From Eubacterium sp. (GTDB lineage: Bacteria > Bacillota > Clostridia > Lachnospirales > Lachnospiraceae), in the NCBI GenBank assembly GCA_022776205.1, contig JALFIK010000013.1, positions 1 to 42,263 of the forward strand: 42,263 bases of DNA. Direction: 5' to 3'. A program made the position numbers and the translations under genes. Shown here piece after piece: positions 28,494 to 35,784 of this stretch. Each line of letters opens with the position of its first letter. The first letter of the stretch is position 1. Below the pieces are notes generated by a model, which saw nothing but the letters and a program-made list of their open reading frames with translations, had not been told where the DNA came from and did no database searches.

Positions 28494-29339
28494 CTATAAT
28501 AATGCACAGATGGCATCGGCAGTTTCACTGTGATTCATCGTGTAAATGTGGATGTTTCTGATGCCGTGATCCCTAAGATCAGTAATCTGCCGGACTGCGT
28601 ATTCGATTCCGGCCTTTTTCATATCGCATGGAGAATCTCCGTAGGTGGCAATCAGATCAGACAGGGATTTCGGAACACTGGCACCGGACAGGTTGATGGT
28701 CGTGCTGATCATTTTGCTGCTGGTAATCGGCATGATACCCGCATGGACAGGGACTTCAATTCCCATTTTTAAAATGGAATCCATAAACCGGTAGAAGACA
28801 TCGTTCTTAAAAAAGAGCTGACTGATCAGGGAATCGGCACCCTGATCTACTTTATATTTCAGCCAGGAAAGATCCTCATCCATGGAGGAGGCTTCATAAT
28901 GTTTTTCCGGATAGCAGGCTGCCGATACACGAAAACCGGAATCTTTTAAAATCGGGATAATTTCCGATGGATGCTTGTACCTGCGGTTTTCAAAACATTC
29001 GGTGCTCATGTCCGCCGGCTTGTCCCCACGAAGGGCAAGAACATTGTGGATACCGGAATTTTTAAAATTATCTATCGTAGATAAAAGACCTTCTTCCGTC
29101 AGTGCCGCACAGGTCAGATGGGCAATGGCGCAAATTCCCAGATCTTTTTCAATATGGGAGGCAATCTCAGCCGTTTTTTTACTGTTGCTTCCTCCCGCGC
29201 CGTAAGTGCAGCTGATAAATTCAGGATTATGTATTTTGAGTGCGTTTAACGTTTCGTAGAGCTCCGGGAAATCCTCCCATTTTTTTGGAGGGAATACTTC
29301 AAAAGAAAGAGAGAGTCCCGTGGACTTTTCTGTATTCAT
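28494..29339 (-). CDS. metF: Methylenetetrahydrofolate reductase
   Basis: 281 residues, the normal length of the bacterial FAD enzyme. The N-terminal FEVFPPK (13-19) contains the catalytic Glu14. The (beta/alpha)8 barrel motifs SCTYGAGGS, LALRGDKP and HAGIMPI are clear. It reduces methylene-THF to methyl-THF for methionine synthesis or the Wood-Ljungdahl branch. AAAGGA lies upstream of ATG 29339. It is a single gene with its own promoter and no SAM riboswitch in its short leader. Confidence 0.95.
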   Translation of the reverse strand: MNTEKSTGLSLSFEVFPPKKWEDFPELYETLNALKIHNPEFISCTYGAGGSNSKKTAEIASHIEKDLGICAIAHLTCAALTEEGLLSTIDNFKNSGIHNVLALRGDKPADMSTECFENRRYKHPSEIIPILKDSGFRVSAACYPEKHYEASSMDEDLSWLKYKVDQGADSLISQLFFKNDVFYRFMDSILKMGIEVPVHAGIMPITSSKMISTTINLSGASVPKSLSDLIATYGDSPCDMKKAGIEYAVRQITDLRDHGIRNIHIYTMNHSETADAICALL

Positions 29340-29386
29340 AAATCATGTCCTTTCTGTATTGCAATCTGTTGTTTTTATACGTTGCT

Positions 29387-29415
29387 ATTTTACTCTTTTT
29401 TGTTAGAAATGGCAA
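29387..29415 (-). promoter_or_regulatory. Sigma-A promoter of metF
   Basis: On the minus strand, TTGCCA (29415-29410), a 17-nt spacer and TAAAAT (29392-29387). Confidence 0.75.
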
Positions 29416-29475
29416 GAAAGTGCCAAGGAATCCCATGAATTGTCCAATTTTTTTATAGAATGTTCCCAATGGGTG

Positions 29476-29484
29476 TGTTATAAT
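29476..29484 (+). promoter_or_regulatory. Extended -10 promoter of eutS
   Basis: TGTTATAAT, an extended -10 with perfect TATAAT at 29479-29484. The -35 region is weak. A leader of about 80 nt follows, with a small TACCA/TGGTA hairpin. Confidence 0.65.
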
Positions 29485-29572
29485 AGTCTCAGAAGTGTAC
29501 CATGGATAAAGTGGTATCTGATTACCGGAGAATATATTCAGGTAGAAATAAAGGATTAAAGGAGCGGAAGTC

Positions 29573-29956
29573 ATGGATATTAAAGAATTATTACCAAAAG
29601 ATACAGAAGGAAGACTGCGTATTATCCAGGAGACTGTGCCTGGAAGACAGATTACGCTGGCTCATGTAGTGACAAGTCCGAAGCCGATCGTTTATCGTAA
29701 GCTTGGACTGAATCCGGATATCGATTTCGAGCGTTCTGCCATTGGAATCATTACTGTAACACCGAGTGAATCTGCCGTGATCGGTGCAGACATTGCAATC
29801 AAGAGCGGTGATGTTTATCTTGGATTCGTTGACCGTTTCAGCGGTACTTTAATTCTGACAGGGCGTATCTCTGCCGTGGAATCAGCAGTGAAGGCTGTCA
29901 TTCATTATTTCCAGAATGATCTTGGCTATGCGACCTGCCCGGTTACCAAGAAGTAA
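29573..29956 (+). CDS. eutS: Bacterial microcompartment shell protein, EutS/PduU type
   Basis: 127 residues. The sequence IIQETVPGRQITLAHVV, ERSAIGIITVTPSESAVI, VYLGFVDRFSGTLIL and the end YATCPVTKK closely follow the circularly permuted BMC domain of EutS. Such hexamers form facets and bend in ethanolamine or propanediol microcompartment shells. ATG 29573 follows GGAGCGG. No other shell or enzyme gene is in the window apart from eutP, so it is an orphan or satellite locus. Confidence 0.93.
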   Translation: MDIKELLPKDTEGRLRIIQETVPGRQITLAHVVTSPKPIVYRKLGLNPDIDFERSAIGIITVTPSESAVIGADIAIKSGDVYLGFVDRFSGTLILTGRISAVESAVKAVIHYFQNDLGYATCPVTKK

Positions 29957-29995
29957 GAGTTTTATGGCCGGAATGATTCGTATGATTGCATTGCG

Positions 29996-30060
29996 GCGAC
30001 ATGGAATCCTGTCGTACATAACCCACTGCAGGCTAAGAATCCTGCAGGCAGGGTTCTTTT
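29996..30060 (+). promoter_or_regulatory. Tandem hairpins between eutS and eutP, the second terminator-like
   Basis: Hairpin 1 pairs CGACA (29997-30001) with TGTCG (30010-30014), closing an 8-nt loop. Hairpin 2 pairs AACCC and CTGCAGG (30020-30032) with CCTGCAG and GGGTT (30041-30055) and is followed by CTTTT. It may terminate or attenuate read-through into eutP. The arrangement recalls the dual hairpins controlled by ANTAR protein EutV in enterococci, but the loops do not match the hexaloop I remember. Confidence 0.5.
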
Positions 30061-30092
30061 GCGAAACGGGGAGAAGGAAGCAGGGTGGTTAA

Positions 30093-30611
30093 ATGCGCAA
30101 AATTATGTTTATCGGACGAAGTGAATCCGGAAAGACTACGATAATGCAGGCGATGAAGGGCGAGACGATCACCTATCATAAGACTCAGTATGTGAACCAT
30201 TATGATGTGATCATTGATACGCCGGGGGAATATGCGGAGACGAAGCAGCTGGCCGGAGCACTGGCAGTGTATGGATGTGAGGCGGATGTGATTGGTCTTT
30301 TGATGAGTGCTATCGAGCCGTTTTCCCTTTACCCGCCGAATGTGGTAGCTGTGAGTAACAGAGAAGTCGTGGGCGTTGTGACGAAGTGCGATCACTGGGC
30401 TGCGGATCCGGAGCAGGCTGCAGAGTGGCTTCGCCTGGCAGGCTGCAAGAAGATCTTTTTTACCAGTGCATATACAGGAGAGGGAATCGCTGATATTATC
30501 AGTTATCTGAAAGAGCCAGTTGATGTACTTCCATGGGAAGTGGCGAAGGCAGAGTATGACAAACTTGGATTTGGTCCGGGTGAGAGCGAGAAACATACAT
30601 TGCGGGTATAA
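30093..30611 (+). CDS. eutP: EutP/PduV-type small GTPase
   Basis: 172 residues. The P-loop GRSESGKT is at 8-15, the G3-like segment is DTPGEY, and TKCD supplies base recognition. The family is associated with ethanolamine and propanediol microcompartments; PduV is reported to affect compartment positioning, and EutP has been described as an acetate-kinase-like enzyme in one species. ATG 30093 follows a modest GGGTGG site. It is 136 nt after eutS, with hairpins between. Confidence 0.93.
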   Translation: MRKIMFIGRSESGKTTIMQAMKGETITYHKTQYVNHYDVIIDTPGEYAETKQLAGALAVYGCEADVIGLLMSAIEPFSLYPPNVVAVSNREVVGVVTKCDHWAADPEQAAEWLRLAGCKKIFFTSAYTGEGIADIISYLKEPVDVLPWEVAKAEYDKLGFGPGESEKHTLRV

Positions 30612-30624
30612 GGAGAAAGTTATC

Positions 30625-30669
30625 ATGCCGGAGTATGGTGTGAATCCTGCAGAGAAACGGCATGGATAA
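30625..30669 (+). CDS. Possible 14-residue ORF after eutP
   Basis: ATG 30625 follows AAGGAG at 30610-30615 and encodes 14 residues (MPEYGVNPAEKRHG) ending at TAA 30669. Both ends lie in an imperfect inverted repeat (30620-30630 with 30658-30669). It may be a small peptide, a remnant, or only a structured RNA. Confidence 0.25.
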   Translation: MPEYGVNPAEKRHG

Positions 30670-30710
30670 ATTGATAACAGGAAAGGGAGCGTTACAAATA
30701 ACAGAATGCG

Positions 30711-30751
30711 GGGAACCGGCATATGCTGTTTTTGTGAGGTTCCCTTTTTTT
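30711..30751 (+). terminator. Terminator after eutP
   Basis: GGGAACC (30711-30717) pairs with GGTTCCC (30738-30744) and is followed by T7. It lies 15 nt before the ung start, so ung needs its own promoter or read-through. Confidence 0.85.
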
Positions 30752-30765
30752 GGAAAGGGAAGATT

Positions 30766-31455
30766 ATGGCAGCAATAAACAATGACTGGGCAGAAGCCCT
30801 GAAAGAAGAATATAAAAAGCCCTATTACAGACAATTATATCAGACAGTGAAAGAAGAGTATGCAACACGGGAGATTTTTCCACCGTCGGAAGAGATTTTT
30901 AATGCATTTCACCTGACGCCCCTTAAAGATGTGAAAGTAGTAATCCTGGGGCAGGATCCTTATCATAATAACGGGCAGGCCCACGGGCTGAGTTTTTCCG
31001 TAAAGCCGGGTGTGGACATTCCCCCATCTCTTGTAAACATTTATAAAGAACTTCATGATGATCTGGGATGTTATATTCCCGACAATGGTTATCTGGTAAA
31101 ATGGGCAAAACAGGGAGTACTCCTCTTAAATACCGTTCTCACTGTCCGTGCCCATCAGGCGAACTCTCACCGGGGAATCGGATGGGAGGAATTTACCGAT
31201 GCGGCCATCCGGGTGTTAAATGCTCAGGAGCGTCCGATCGTATTTTTACTCTGGGGCAGGCCGGCACAGAATAAAAAGGCAATGCTCAATAATTCAAAAC
31301 ACCTGATTCTGGAGGCACCCCATCCGAGTCCGTTGTCTGCATACCGGGGATTTTTCGGCTGCCGGCATTTCAGCCAGGCAAATGAATTCCTGCGCTTTCA
31401 TAATATGGAACCCATTGACTGGCAGATTGAGAATCTGAAGGAGAAAACAGAATGA
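30766..31455 (+). CDS. ung: Uracil-DNA glycosylase, family 1
   Basis: 229 residues. The water-activating motif GQDPYH (62-67, D64) and the C-terminal HPSPLSA loop are intact. It removes uracil from DNA as the first step of base-excision repair. The start is ATG 30766 after AAAGGGA; the frame upstream runs through the terminator. Its stop overlaps the next start as ATGA. Confidence 0.97.
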   Translation: MAAINNDWAEALKEEYKKPYYRQLYQTVKEEYATREIFPPSEEIFNAFHLTPLKDVKVVILGQDPYHNNGQAHGLSFSVKPGVDIPPSLVNIYKELHDDLGCYIPDNGYLVKWAKQGVLLLNTVLTVRAHQANSHRGIGWEEFTDAAIRVLNAQERPIVFLLWGRPAQNKKAMLNNSKHLILEAPHPSPLSAYRGFFGCRHFSQANEFLRFHNMEPIDWQIENLKEKTE

Positions 31456-31808
31456 AAAATTTATTTGTAGAATATCCAAAATGTACCACCTGTAAAAAGG
31501 CAGCGAAATGGCTCAACGACCACGGGGTGGAATTCGAAGATCGTCATATTGTGGAAGACAATCCTGATGTGGAAGAATTAAAAAAATGGCATGAAAAAAG
31601 CGGTCTTCCCCTGAAACGTTTCTTCAACACGAGCGGTCAGCTTTACCGGCAGCAGTGCCTTAAGGACAAACTGCCGACGATGAGTGAAGAAGAGCAGTAC
31701 GCTCTTCTTGCCACAAACGGGATGCTGGTAAAGAGACCGATTCTCGTGGGGGAAGATTTTGTTCTTGTTGGTTTTAAAGAAAAAGATTATGAAGAGAAAC
31801 TTCTCTGA
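31452..31808 (+). CDS. ArsC/Spx-family thioredoxin-fold protein
   Basis: 118 residues with a CTTC redox pair (C11/C14) near the N terminus and the RPILVG segment of ArsC/Spx proteins. It could be a glutaredoxin-like reductase or an Spx/MgsR-like transcription factor that binds RNA polymerase; the sequence does not decide. It is translationally coupled to ung through a 4-nt overlap. The 3' end overlaps the convergent cbiZ by 22 nt. Confidence 0.88.
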   Translation: MKNLFVEYPKCTTCKKAAKWLNDHGVEFEDRHIVEDNPDVEELKKWHEKSGLPLKRFFNTSGQLYRQQCLKDKLPTMSEEEQYALLATNGMLVKRPILVGEDFVLVGFKEKDYEEKLL

Positions 31809-32887
31809 TTTTCGGAAATTTCAGCAGAAATTTTATTGACCAGGCCGGTAAGATACCAGTCGGTCAGACTATCGGAATCTTCTATTTTATCCGGGTGAAG
31901 TCCGGCAAGAGCCAGCAAAGCTTCGGCGGCCTCACTGCATTCGCAGGGAGACAGAAGTTTCCAGCTTTGCTGATCAAGAAGATGGGCATAGAGGGAACTG
32001 TAAGTAACCAGCCTGTCTTCTTTTTTTATGTGGTCAAGGACATCGGTAAACTCTGCCCGGGAATAAGAAGCATTTTTCCGGTGAAAACATTCCCAGAGGG
32101 CATCCTGGGTTATGCCAAAACGATCCATCCGGCATAAAATATCGTGCTGGGATTTTGGTGTGATTCCCTGCTGAAGTCTCAGGGCTTCCTTTATGGAGGA
32201 AATGACAGTCCGGCCGATCAGTTCTCCCAGTTTACTGTGCTTGCCGGCATTAGAAAGGGTTATGTCGGCCTCATCATCAGAGACGACAATGACACCGTCC
32301 GTTCCCGTTCCCGTGGCCAGACCGCTGGAATAACGGCTTGGAATCATTAGTTCCTGCATGGCGGCGGCCTTTGCTTCCGCACAGGAAACAAGAGCAGAAG
32401 CGAGTGCCTCTTTTTCCAGGTGGGCATTAATATAAAGTAAAATATTGATGGTGCCCACGGGCGGGGTGTTTTCGAAAGAACTTTCCGAAACTTCGTGCCA
32501 GGAAGCCGGATCACCGATTCGTCCGCCGTTGCTCCTTACGCCGGCTGTCGTGATGGCAGTAACGGAAAAATTTTCATAGGAAAGGGAAGAAATCGCAGCG
32601 TTATCCATGCTCGCCGCTGTCATGATCCCGGTACTATCCTCCGGGTCAATGCCCAGATCATCCCGGGAGATGATCTCCATATGTTCCCGGTAGGTATCTG
32701 CCCGTAAAGAAATCGCCATCCCGGATCCCGGATTTCCGTCATTGTTAAAAACTGCTTTTAAATCCGTGCGGTATCCTCCGTTATTGGGACCGGTGCTTAA
32801 TACACTCCGTTTTCCTTTAAAACAGATGACGATGGACTTTTTGTACTTGTGTACCGTATCGCCATTGGAAAATTCGTAGATTTTCAA
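31787..32887 (-). CDS. cbiZ: Adenosylcobinamide amidohydrolase with C-terminal extension
   Basis: 366 residues. The first roughly 240 match CbiZ (VLSTGPNNGGYRTD, MTAASMDNAAI, TAGVRSNGGRIGDP, GTGTDGVIVV). CbiZ removes the aminopropanol side chain of adenosylcobinamide or pseudo-B12, allowing cobamide salvage or remodelling. About 125 further residues of unrecognised helical sequence follow. The start is TTG 32887 after AAGGAGG. It lies 28 nt downstream of the CDF gene in the same direction. No cobalamin riboswitch or transporter is adjacent. Confidence 0.88.
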   Translation of the reverse strand: MKIYEFSNGDTVHKYKKSIVICFKGKRSVLSTGPNNGGYRTDLKAVFNNDGNPGSGMAISLRADTYREHMEIISRDDLGIDPEDSTGIMTAASMDNAAISSLSYENFSVTAITTAGVRSNGGRIGDPASWHEVSESSFENTPPVGTINILLYINAHLEKEALASALVSCAEAKAAAMQELMIPSRYSSGLATGTGTDGVIVVSDDEADITLSNAGKHSKLGELIGRTVISSIKEALRLQQGITPKSQHDILCRMDRFGITQDALWECFHRKNASYSRAEFTDVLDHIKKEDRLVTYSSLYAHLLDQQSWKLLSPCECSEAAEALLALAGLHPDKIEDSDSLTDWYLTGLVNKISAEISENQRSFSS

Positions 32888-32915
32888 GATACAATTCCTC
32901 CTTTTCTAAAATACA

Positions 32916-34097
32916 TTATTTTTCCGGAGCTTCAAAATTCCGGTCTAACGTTATAATGCAGTCTGTCTGATTATTTTCTTCATGAATCAGATGCATCAGC
33001 TGCTGCATTGTCCGATCTGCATCAGAATGAGAATAAGAATCCGGAACGACCAGATCGAAGAGAAGGATTCGTTTTTCTTCTTCTTTTATCACCCGAAAAT
33101 CATGAAATTTCAGGTTTTCGTCGAGCGCATGAATAAGATGTTTCACTTTTTCCTGTAAAGTAAGAATTTCTTCATCGTGCATTTCAACCGGATCCATGTG
33201 AATCACGAGAAGGATATTTAATTCCTTCTCTGCCTGTCGTTCAATGTGGTCAATAATCGTATGAGCCTGTTCGATACTCATGTCATTTGGCACTTCCGCA
33301 TGAATCGAAGCCATCTTCTGTGTCGGCCCGTAATTGTGAACGATCAGATCGTGAGATCCTAAAATTCCTTCATGGGAGTCCACCAGTTTTGTGATCTTTT
33401 GGTAAAGTTCCGTTGGCACTCTCTGCCCAATCAGTGGTTCCAGTGTGTCTCTTGCAATGGAAATACCGGACCAGATGACGATGATGGAGACGATCAGACC
33501 AGCTATGGCATCCACATTTACGGAAGTAAAGTGGCAAATCAGTATGGAAAGTACGGTTGCACCAGTGGTGACCACATCGCCAAGAGAATCTGCGGCAGTG
33601 GCAAGCATCACCTTTGAGTCAATCCGCTTTCCCAGTTTTTTATTAAAAAACGCCATCCACAGCTTTACAAGAATGGATAAGATAAGGATGACAAAGGGAA
33701 TTAGTTCAAAGGAAATCTCTTCCGGATGAATGATCTTGGTTACGGAACTTTTTAAAAATGTTAAACCAACCTGGATGACCAGGAAGGCAACGATCAGTGC
33801 AGCCACATATTCAATCCGGCCATGTCCGAAAGGATGCTCTGCATCGGCAGGTTTGCCGGCCATCTTCACACCGACGAAACTGATGATTGAGGAAGCAGCA
33901 TCGGACAGATTATTAAAGGCATCTGCTGTTACGGCAAGGGAACTTAATAATATTCCGATTGTTAGTTTTACAGAAAAAAGAAATACATTACATAAAATTC
34001 CCACAATGCTGGAGAGAATGCCATATCGGGTCCTTACCTGGGTACTTTCAATATTTTCACTGTCTTTTACAAATTTTTTCACAAGAAATTCTGTCAT
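32916..34097 (-). CDS. Cation diffusion facilitator, probably manganese exporter
   Basis: 393 residues with six membrane helices in the first roughly 230 and a cytoplasmic ferredoxin-like domain after. The metal site shows N62-x3-D66 in helix 2 and D170-x3-D174 in helix 5. DxxxD in helix 5, rather than HxxxD, is the signature associated with Mn transport, so Mn export is inferred. The start at 34097 has GGGGGA upstream; the longer frame to 34157 runs over the promoter and is rejected. Its neighbours, the Mn-catalase-like CotJC genes, fit manganese handling. Confidence 0.9.
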   Translation of the reverse strand: MTEFLVKKFVKDSENIESTQVRTRYGILSSIVGILCNVFLFSVKLTIGILLSSLAVTADAFNNLSDAASSIISFVGVKMAGKPADAEHPFGHGRIEYVAALIVAFLVIQVGLTFLKSSVTKIIHPEEISFELIPFVILILSILVKLWMAFFNKKLGKRIDSKVMLATAADSLGDVVTTGATVLSILICHFTSVNVDAIAGLIVSIIVIWSGISIARDTLEPLIGQRVPTELYQKITKLVDSHEGILGSHDLIVHNYGPTQKMASIHAEVPNDMSIEQAHTIIDHIERQAEKELNILLVIHMDPVEMHDEEILTLQEKVKHLIHALDENLKFHDFRVIKEEEKRILLFDLVVPDSYSHSDADRTMQQLMHLIHEENNQTDCIITLDRNFEAPEK

Positions 34098-34128
34098 AGT
34101 AATCCCCCATTTATTTTGTGTTTCTATT

Positions 34129-34157
34129 ACTATAACAGTTTGGAAAAAAATCTTCAA
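34129..34157 (-). promoter_or_regulatory. Sigma-A promoter of the CDF-cbiZ unit
   Basis: On the minus strand, TTGAAG (34157-34152), a 17-nt spacer and TATAGT (34134-34129), with an extended TG. The leader is about 25 nt, too short for a yybP-ykoY Mn riboswitch. Confidence 0.78.
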
Positions 34158-34201
34158 GACGAACTCACGGAAGGCATGTCTAATTCAAAACAGAAAATAA
34201 T

Positions 34202-34240
34202 AGAGCATGGAAACAAAAAAAGAAATGTAAGCCATGCTCT
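34202..34240 (-). terminator. Terminator after cotJC
   Basis: A perfect 9-bp inverted repeat AGAGCATGG/CCATGCTCT (34202-34210 with 34232-34240). The minus-strand tail is only moderately U-rich. Confidence 0.6.
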
Positions 34241-34259
34241 TTATCGTTTTTCTAATATG

Positions 34260-34919
34260 CTAACGTTTCATATTCCGTCCGCACCCGCAGTTTCTGCTGT
34301 TATTTCCGGTATCCTTACATGCCTTGTCAAAAGCCGGATTAAATGCGTAGAAATTCCGGCTGTCTAAGTGATCCTGCACGATGCGCAGGCTTTCTCCAAA
34401 GCGCTGGAAATGAATAATTTCTCTTTTTCGCAGAAAGCGAATGGCATCGGTGACATCCGGATCATCTTTTACAAGACGTAAAATATTGTCATAGGTGGTC
34501 CGTGCTTTTTGTTCTGCGGCCATATCCTCCATAAGATCCGTAATCGGATCGCCGACGGATTGTATGGTATCGGCACTCCATGGGGTGCCGCTTGCAGCAA
34601 TCGGGTAGATTCCTGTCGTGTGATCCACATAGTAATCGGCAAATCCCTGCTCTTTTATTTGTTCCACAGTAAGATTCCGGGTCAGCTGATGAACAATCGT
34701 ACAGATCATTTCCATATGATTAAGTTCTTCGGTTCCAATGTCGGTAAGGACACCCATAACCGGGCGGTAAGGCATGGCAAAACGCTGGGACAGATAGCGC
34801 ATGGCTGCTCCGGTCTCTCCGTCCGGACCACCGAACTGGGTAATGATTGCCTTTGCCATTTTGGCATCTGTCCGTTTTATATTAATTGGGTATTCCAGTC
34901 TTTTTTCATAATTCCACAT
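34260..34919 (-). CDS. cotJC: Spore coat protein CotJC, manganese-catalase-like
   Basis: 219 residues. The four-helix di-manganese fold is marked by ExxH-type ligand motifs EELNHME and REIIHFQ. CotJC is a forespore-associated or coat Mn-catalase relative that may remove peroxide. ATG 34919 follows AAAGGAGGG. It is third in cotJA-cotJB-cotJC. The C terminus is Cys- and Asn-rich. Confidence 0.95.
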   Translation of the reverse strand: MWNYEKRLEYPINIKRTDAKMAKAIITQFGGPDGETGAAMRYLSQRFAMPYRPVMGVLTDIGTEELNHMEMICTIVHQLTRNLTVEQIKEQGFADYYVDHTTGIYPIAASGTPWSADTIQSVGDPITDLMEDMAAEQKARTTYDNILRLVKDDPDVTDAIRFLRKREIIHFQRFGESLRIVQDHLDSRNFYAFNPAFDKACKDTGNNSRNCGCGRNMKR

Positions 34920-34925
34920 AAGCCC

Positions 34926-35198
34926 TTATCCCTCCTTTTCCCATGGCCACGGGTCAGATGCCCAGCACCAGAAATCCACGCCCTTTGGGACCGTATTCAG
35001 GGTGAGAGGCCCGAAACGGCTGCTGTATTCCGCGAGAGCCTGATTTCTGGCATGATTATAGTAATCAAAATATTTCAACGCATCCTCATCCTGAGGGTGT
35101 GTGTCAAGAAACATTGCTGCATCCAGTGCGGCGAAACTTACCACATCAATATAATAACGAAGTTTTTTCTGCTCCATCAGACATTGACAGCTATTCAT
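34926..35198 (-). CDS. cotJB: Spore coat protein CotJB
   Basis: About 90 residues with the family pattern MFLDTHPQDEDALKYFDYY and the end GVDFWCWASDPWPWE. ATG 35198 overlaps the cotJA stop as ATGA; an alternative ATG at 35210 adds four residues but abuts the GGAAGGAG site. It is needed with CotJA and CotJC for coat assembly in Bacillus. Confidence 0.92.
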   Translation of the reverse strand: MNSCQCLMEQKKLRYYIDVVSFAALDAAMFLDTHPQDEDALKYFDYYNHARNQALAEYSSRFGPLTLNTVPKGVDFWCWASDPWPWEKEG

Positions 35199-35389
35199 GA
35201 TTTCTGGCATCTCCTTCCGGTAAAAGGTAAGTCTAATTCCTGGAAAATGGTGCCGTGGGCAAGACCCTCTTCCGGCTTATATATTTTCTGCCATCTCTGC
35301 CACGGGACATAGGCCATGGCAATCGGCCAGGTATCAAAATTCATGGTTTCCTTTCCTGACTGGCAGGAAGGATGAGATGTCCGTTCCAT
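35195..35389 (-). CDS. cotJA: Spore coat-associated protein CotJA
   Basis: 64 residues with the conserved AMAYVPWQRWQKIYKPEEGLAHGTIFQELDLPF-type core (residues 24-56). ATG 35389 follows AAAGGAG by 7 nt; ATG 35344 also has an SD-like site. It is the first gene of the cotJ operon and shows that the organism likely sporulates. Confidence 0.93.
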   Translation of the reverse strand: MERTSHPSCQSGKETMNFDTWPIAMAYVPWQRWQKIYKPEEGLAHGTIFQELDLPFTGRRCQKS

Positions 35390-35419
35390 CTGGGGGCTCC
35401 TTTACTATTTTATACAACT

Positions 35420-35428
35420 TATAATATG
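35420..35428 (-). promoter_or_regulatory. Possible sporulation-type -10 element of cotJABC
   Basis: CATATTATA on the minus strand fits the sigma-E or sigma-K -10 pattern (CATAnnnTA), 31 nt before cotJA. No convincing -35 element is visible. Confidence 0.3.
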
Positions 35429-35486
35429 AGAAGGCGTAAGTTTTGCCACCGATGTCCGGGTGAAATAATAAAATTTCGAAAAATCC

Positions 35487-35515
35487 TTGACAAATTTTAA
35501 GATGTAATATATCAT
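35487..35515 (+). promoter_or_regulatory. Sigma-A promoter of the cysteine/methionine uptake operon
   Basis: A perfect TTGACA (35487-35492), a 17-nt spacer and TATCAT (35510-35515). Transcription from about 35522 gives a roughly 310-nt leader before the first permease gene. Confidence 0.85.
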
Positions 35516-35554
35516 TAAACCCAGTAATAAAATAGGAATTGAGGATAAGATGAT

Positions 35555-35665
35555 ATGAGTAGAATGAATTCCAATCAGATGAATTTCACAGGCTGTTGTC
35601 GCTGCAGTTGTTCGTGCGAATGTTTCATAGAGAGAAGTGCTTTGCCTGCACATAGCTGTCAGTAA
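35555..35665 (+). CDS. Cysteine-rich leader peptide (attenuation uORF)
   Basis: 36 codons from ATG 35555, with GAGGA at 35541-35545 (9-nt spacing), to TAA 35663-35665. Six of codons 14-23 are Cys (core CCRCSCSCEC, 35594-35623) and a seventh is codon 35. There is no signal peptide. Its place between a strong promoter and a terminator, upstream of a cysteine-type ABC transporter, points to a sensor of Cys-tRNA charging rather than a functional peptide. A metal-binding peptide is the alternative, but the RNA folding logic downstream favours attenuation. Confidence 0.8.
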   Translation: MSRMNSNQMNFTGCCRCSCSCECFIERSALPAHSCQ

Positions 35666-35784
35666 TTTTATTCATAGATTCTTGGAGAGATTTTACGATC
35701 AGGACTGAGAGCTAGAAAGGGACCTGGTTGTGATTTTACAATATAGGGATAAGAGTTTTGCAGGTAGCAGTACCTGCATTTTTT
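35642..35784 (+). promoter_or_regulatory. Cysteine attenuator: antiterminator arm and terminator
   Basis: Terminator: GCAGGTA (35760-35766) pairs with TACCTGC (35771-35777), plus T35759-A35778, giving 8 bp with tetraloop GCAG and T6 at 35779-35784. Antiterminator: 35642-35650 (TTGCCTGCA) pairs with 35759-35767 over 9 bp including two G-U. A short 1:2-type pairing is also possible between CAGGC (35589-35593, at the Cys run) and GCCTG (35644-35648), or TGCAG (35603-35607) with CTGCA (35646-35650). A ribosome stalled in the Cys run leaves 35642-35650 free and disrupts the terminator; one at the stop codon covers it. Confidence 0.75.
35759..35784 (+). terminator. Intrinsic terminator within the operon leader
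   Basis: An 8-bp stem, 4-nt loop and six T residues, 47 nt before the first permease start. It has no gene upstream on this strand except the Cys-rich leader ORF, so its role is leader termination. Confidence 0.9.

Noticed and set aside
29340..29386. SAM riboswitch before metF
   Set aside because: The leader is under 50 nt and has no S-box features.
29996..30055. Firm assignment of a EutV/ANTAR binding site
   Set aside because: The two loops are 8 nt and lack the conserved A1 and G4 of the hexaloop, so only a generic attenuator-like label is kept.
34098..34157. N-terminal extension of the CDF transporter
   Set aside because: The region contains the gene's own promoter, and ATG 34097 has a good ribosome site.
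35405..35653. Minus-strand 82-codon ORF with a hydrophobic helix opposite the leader region
   Set aside because: It has no ribosome site, lies antisense to the Cys-rich leader and promoter, and its composition is explained as the shadow of that region.
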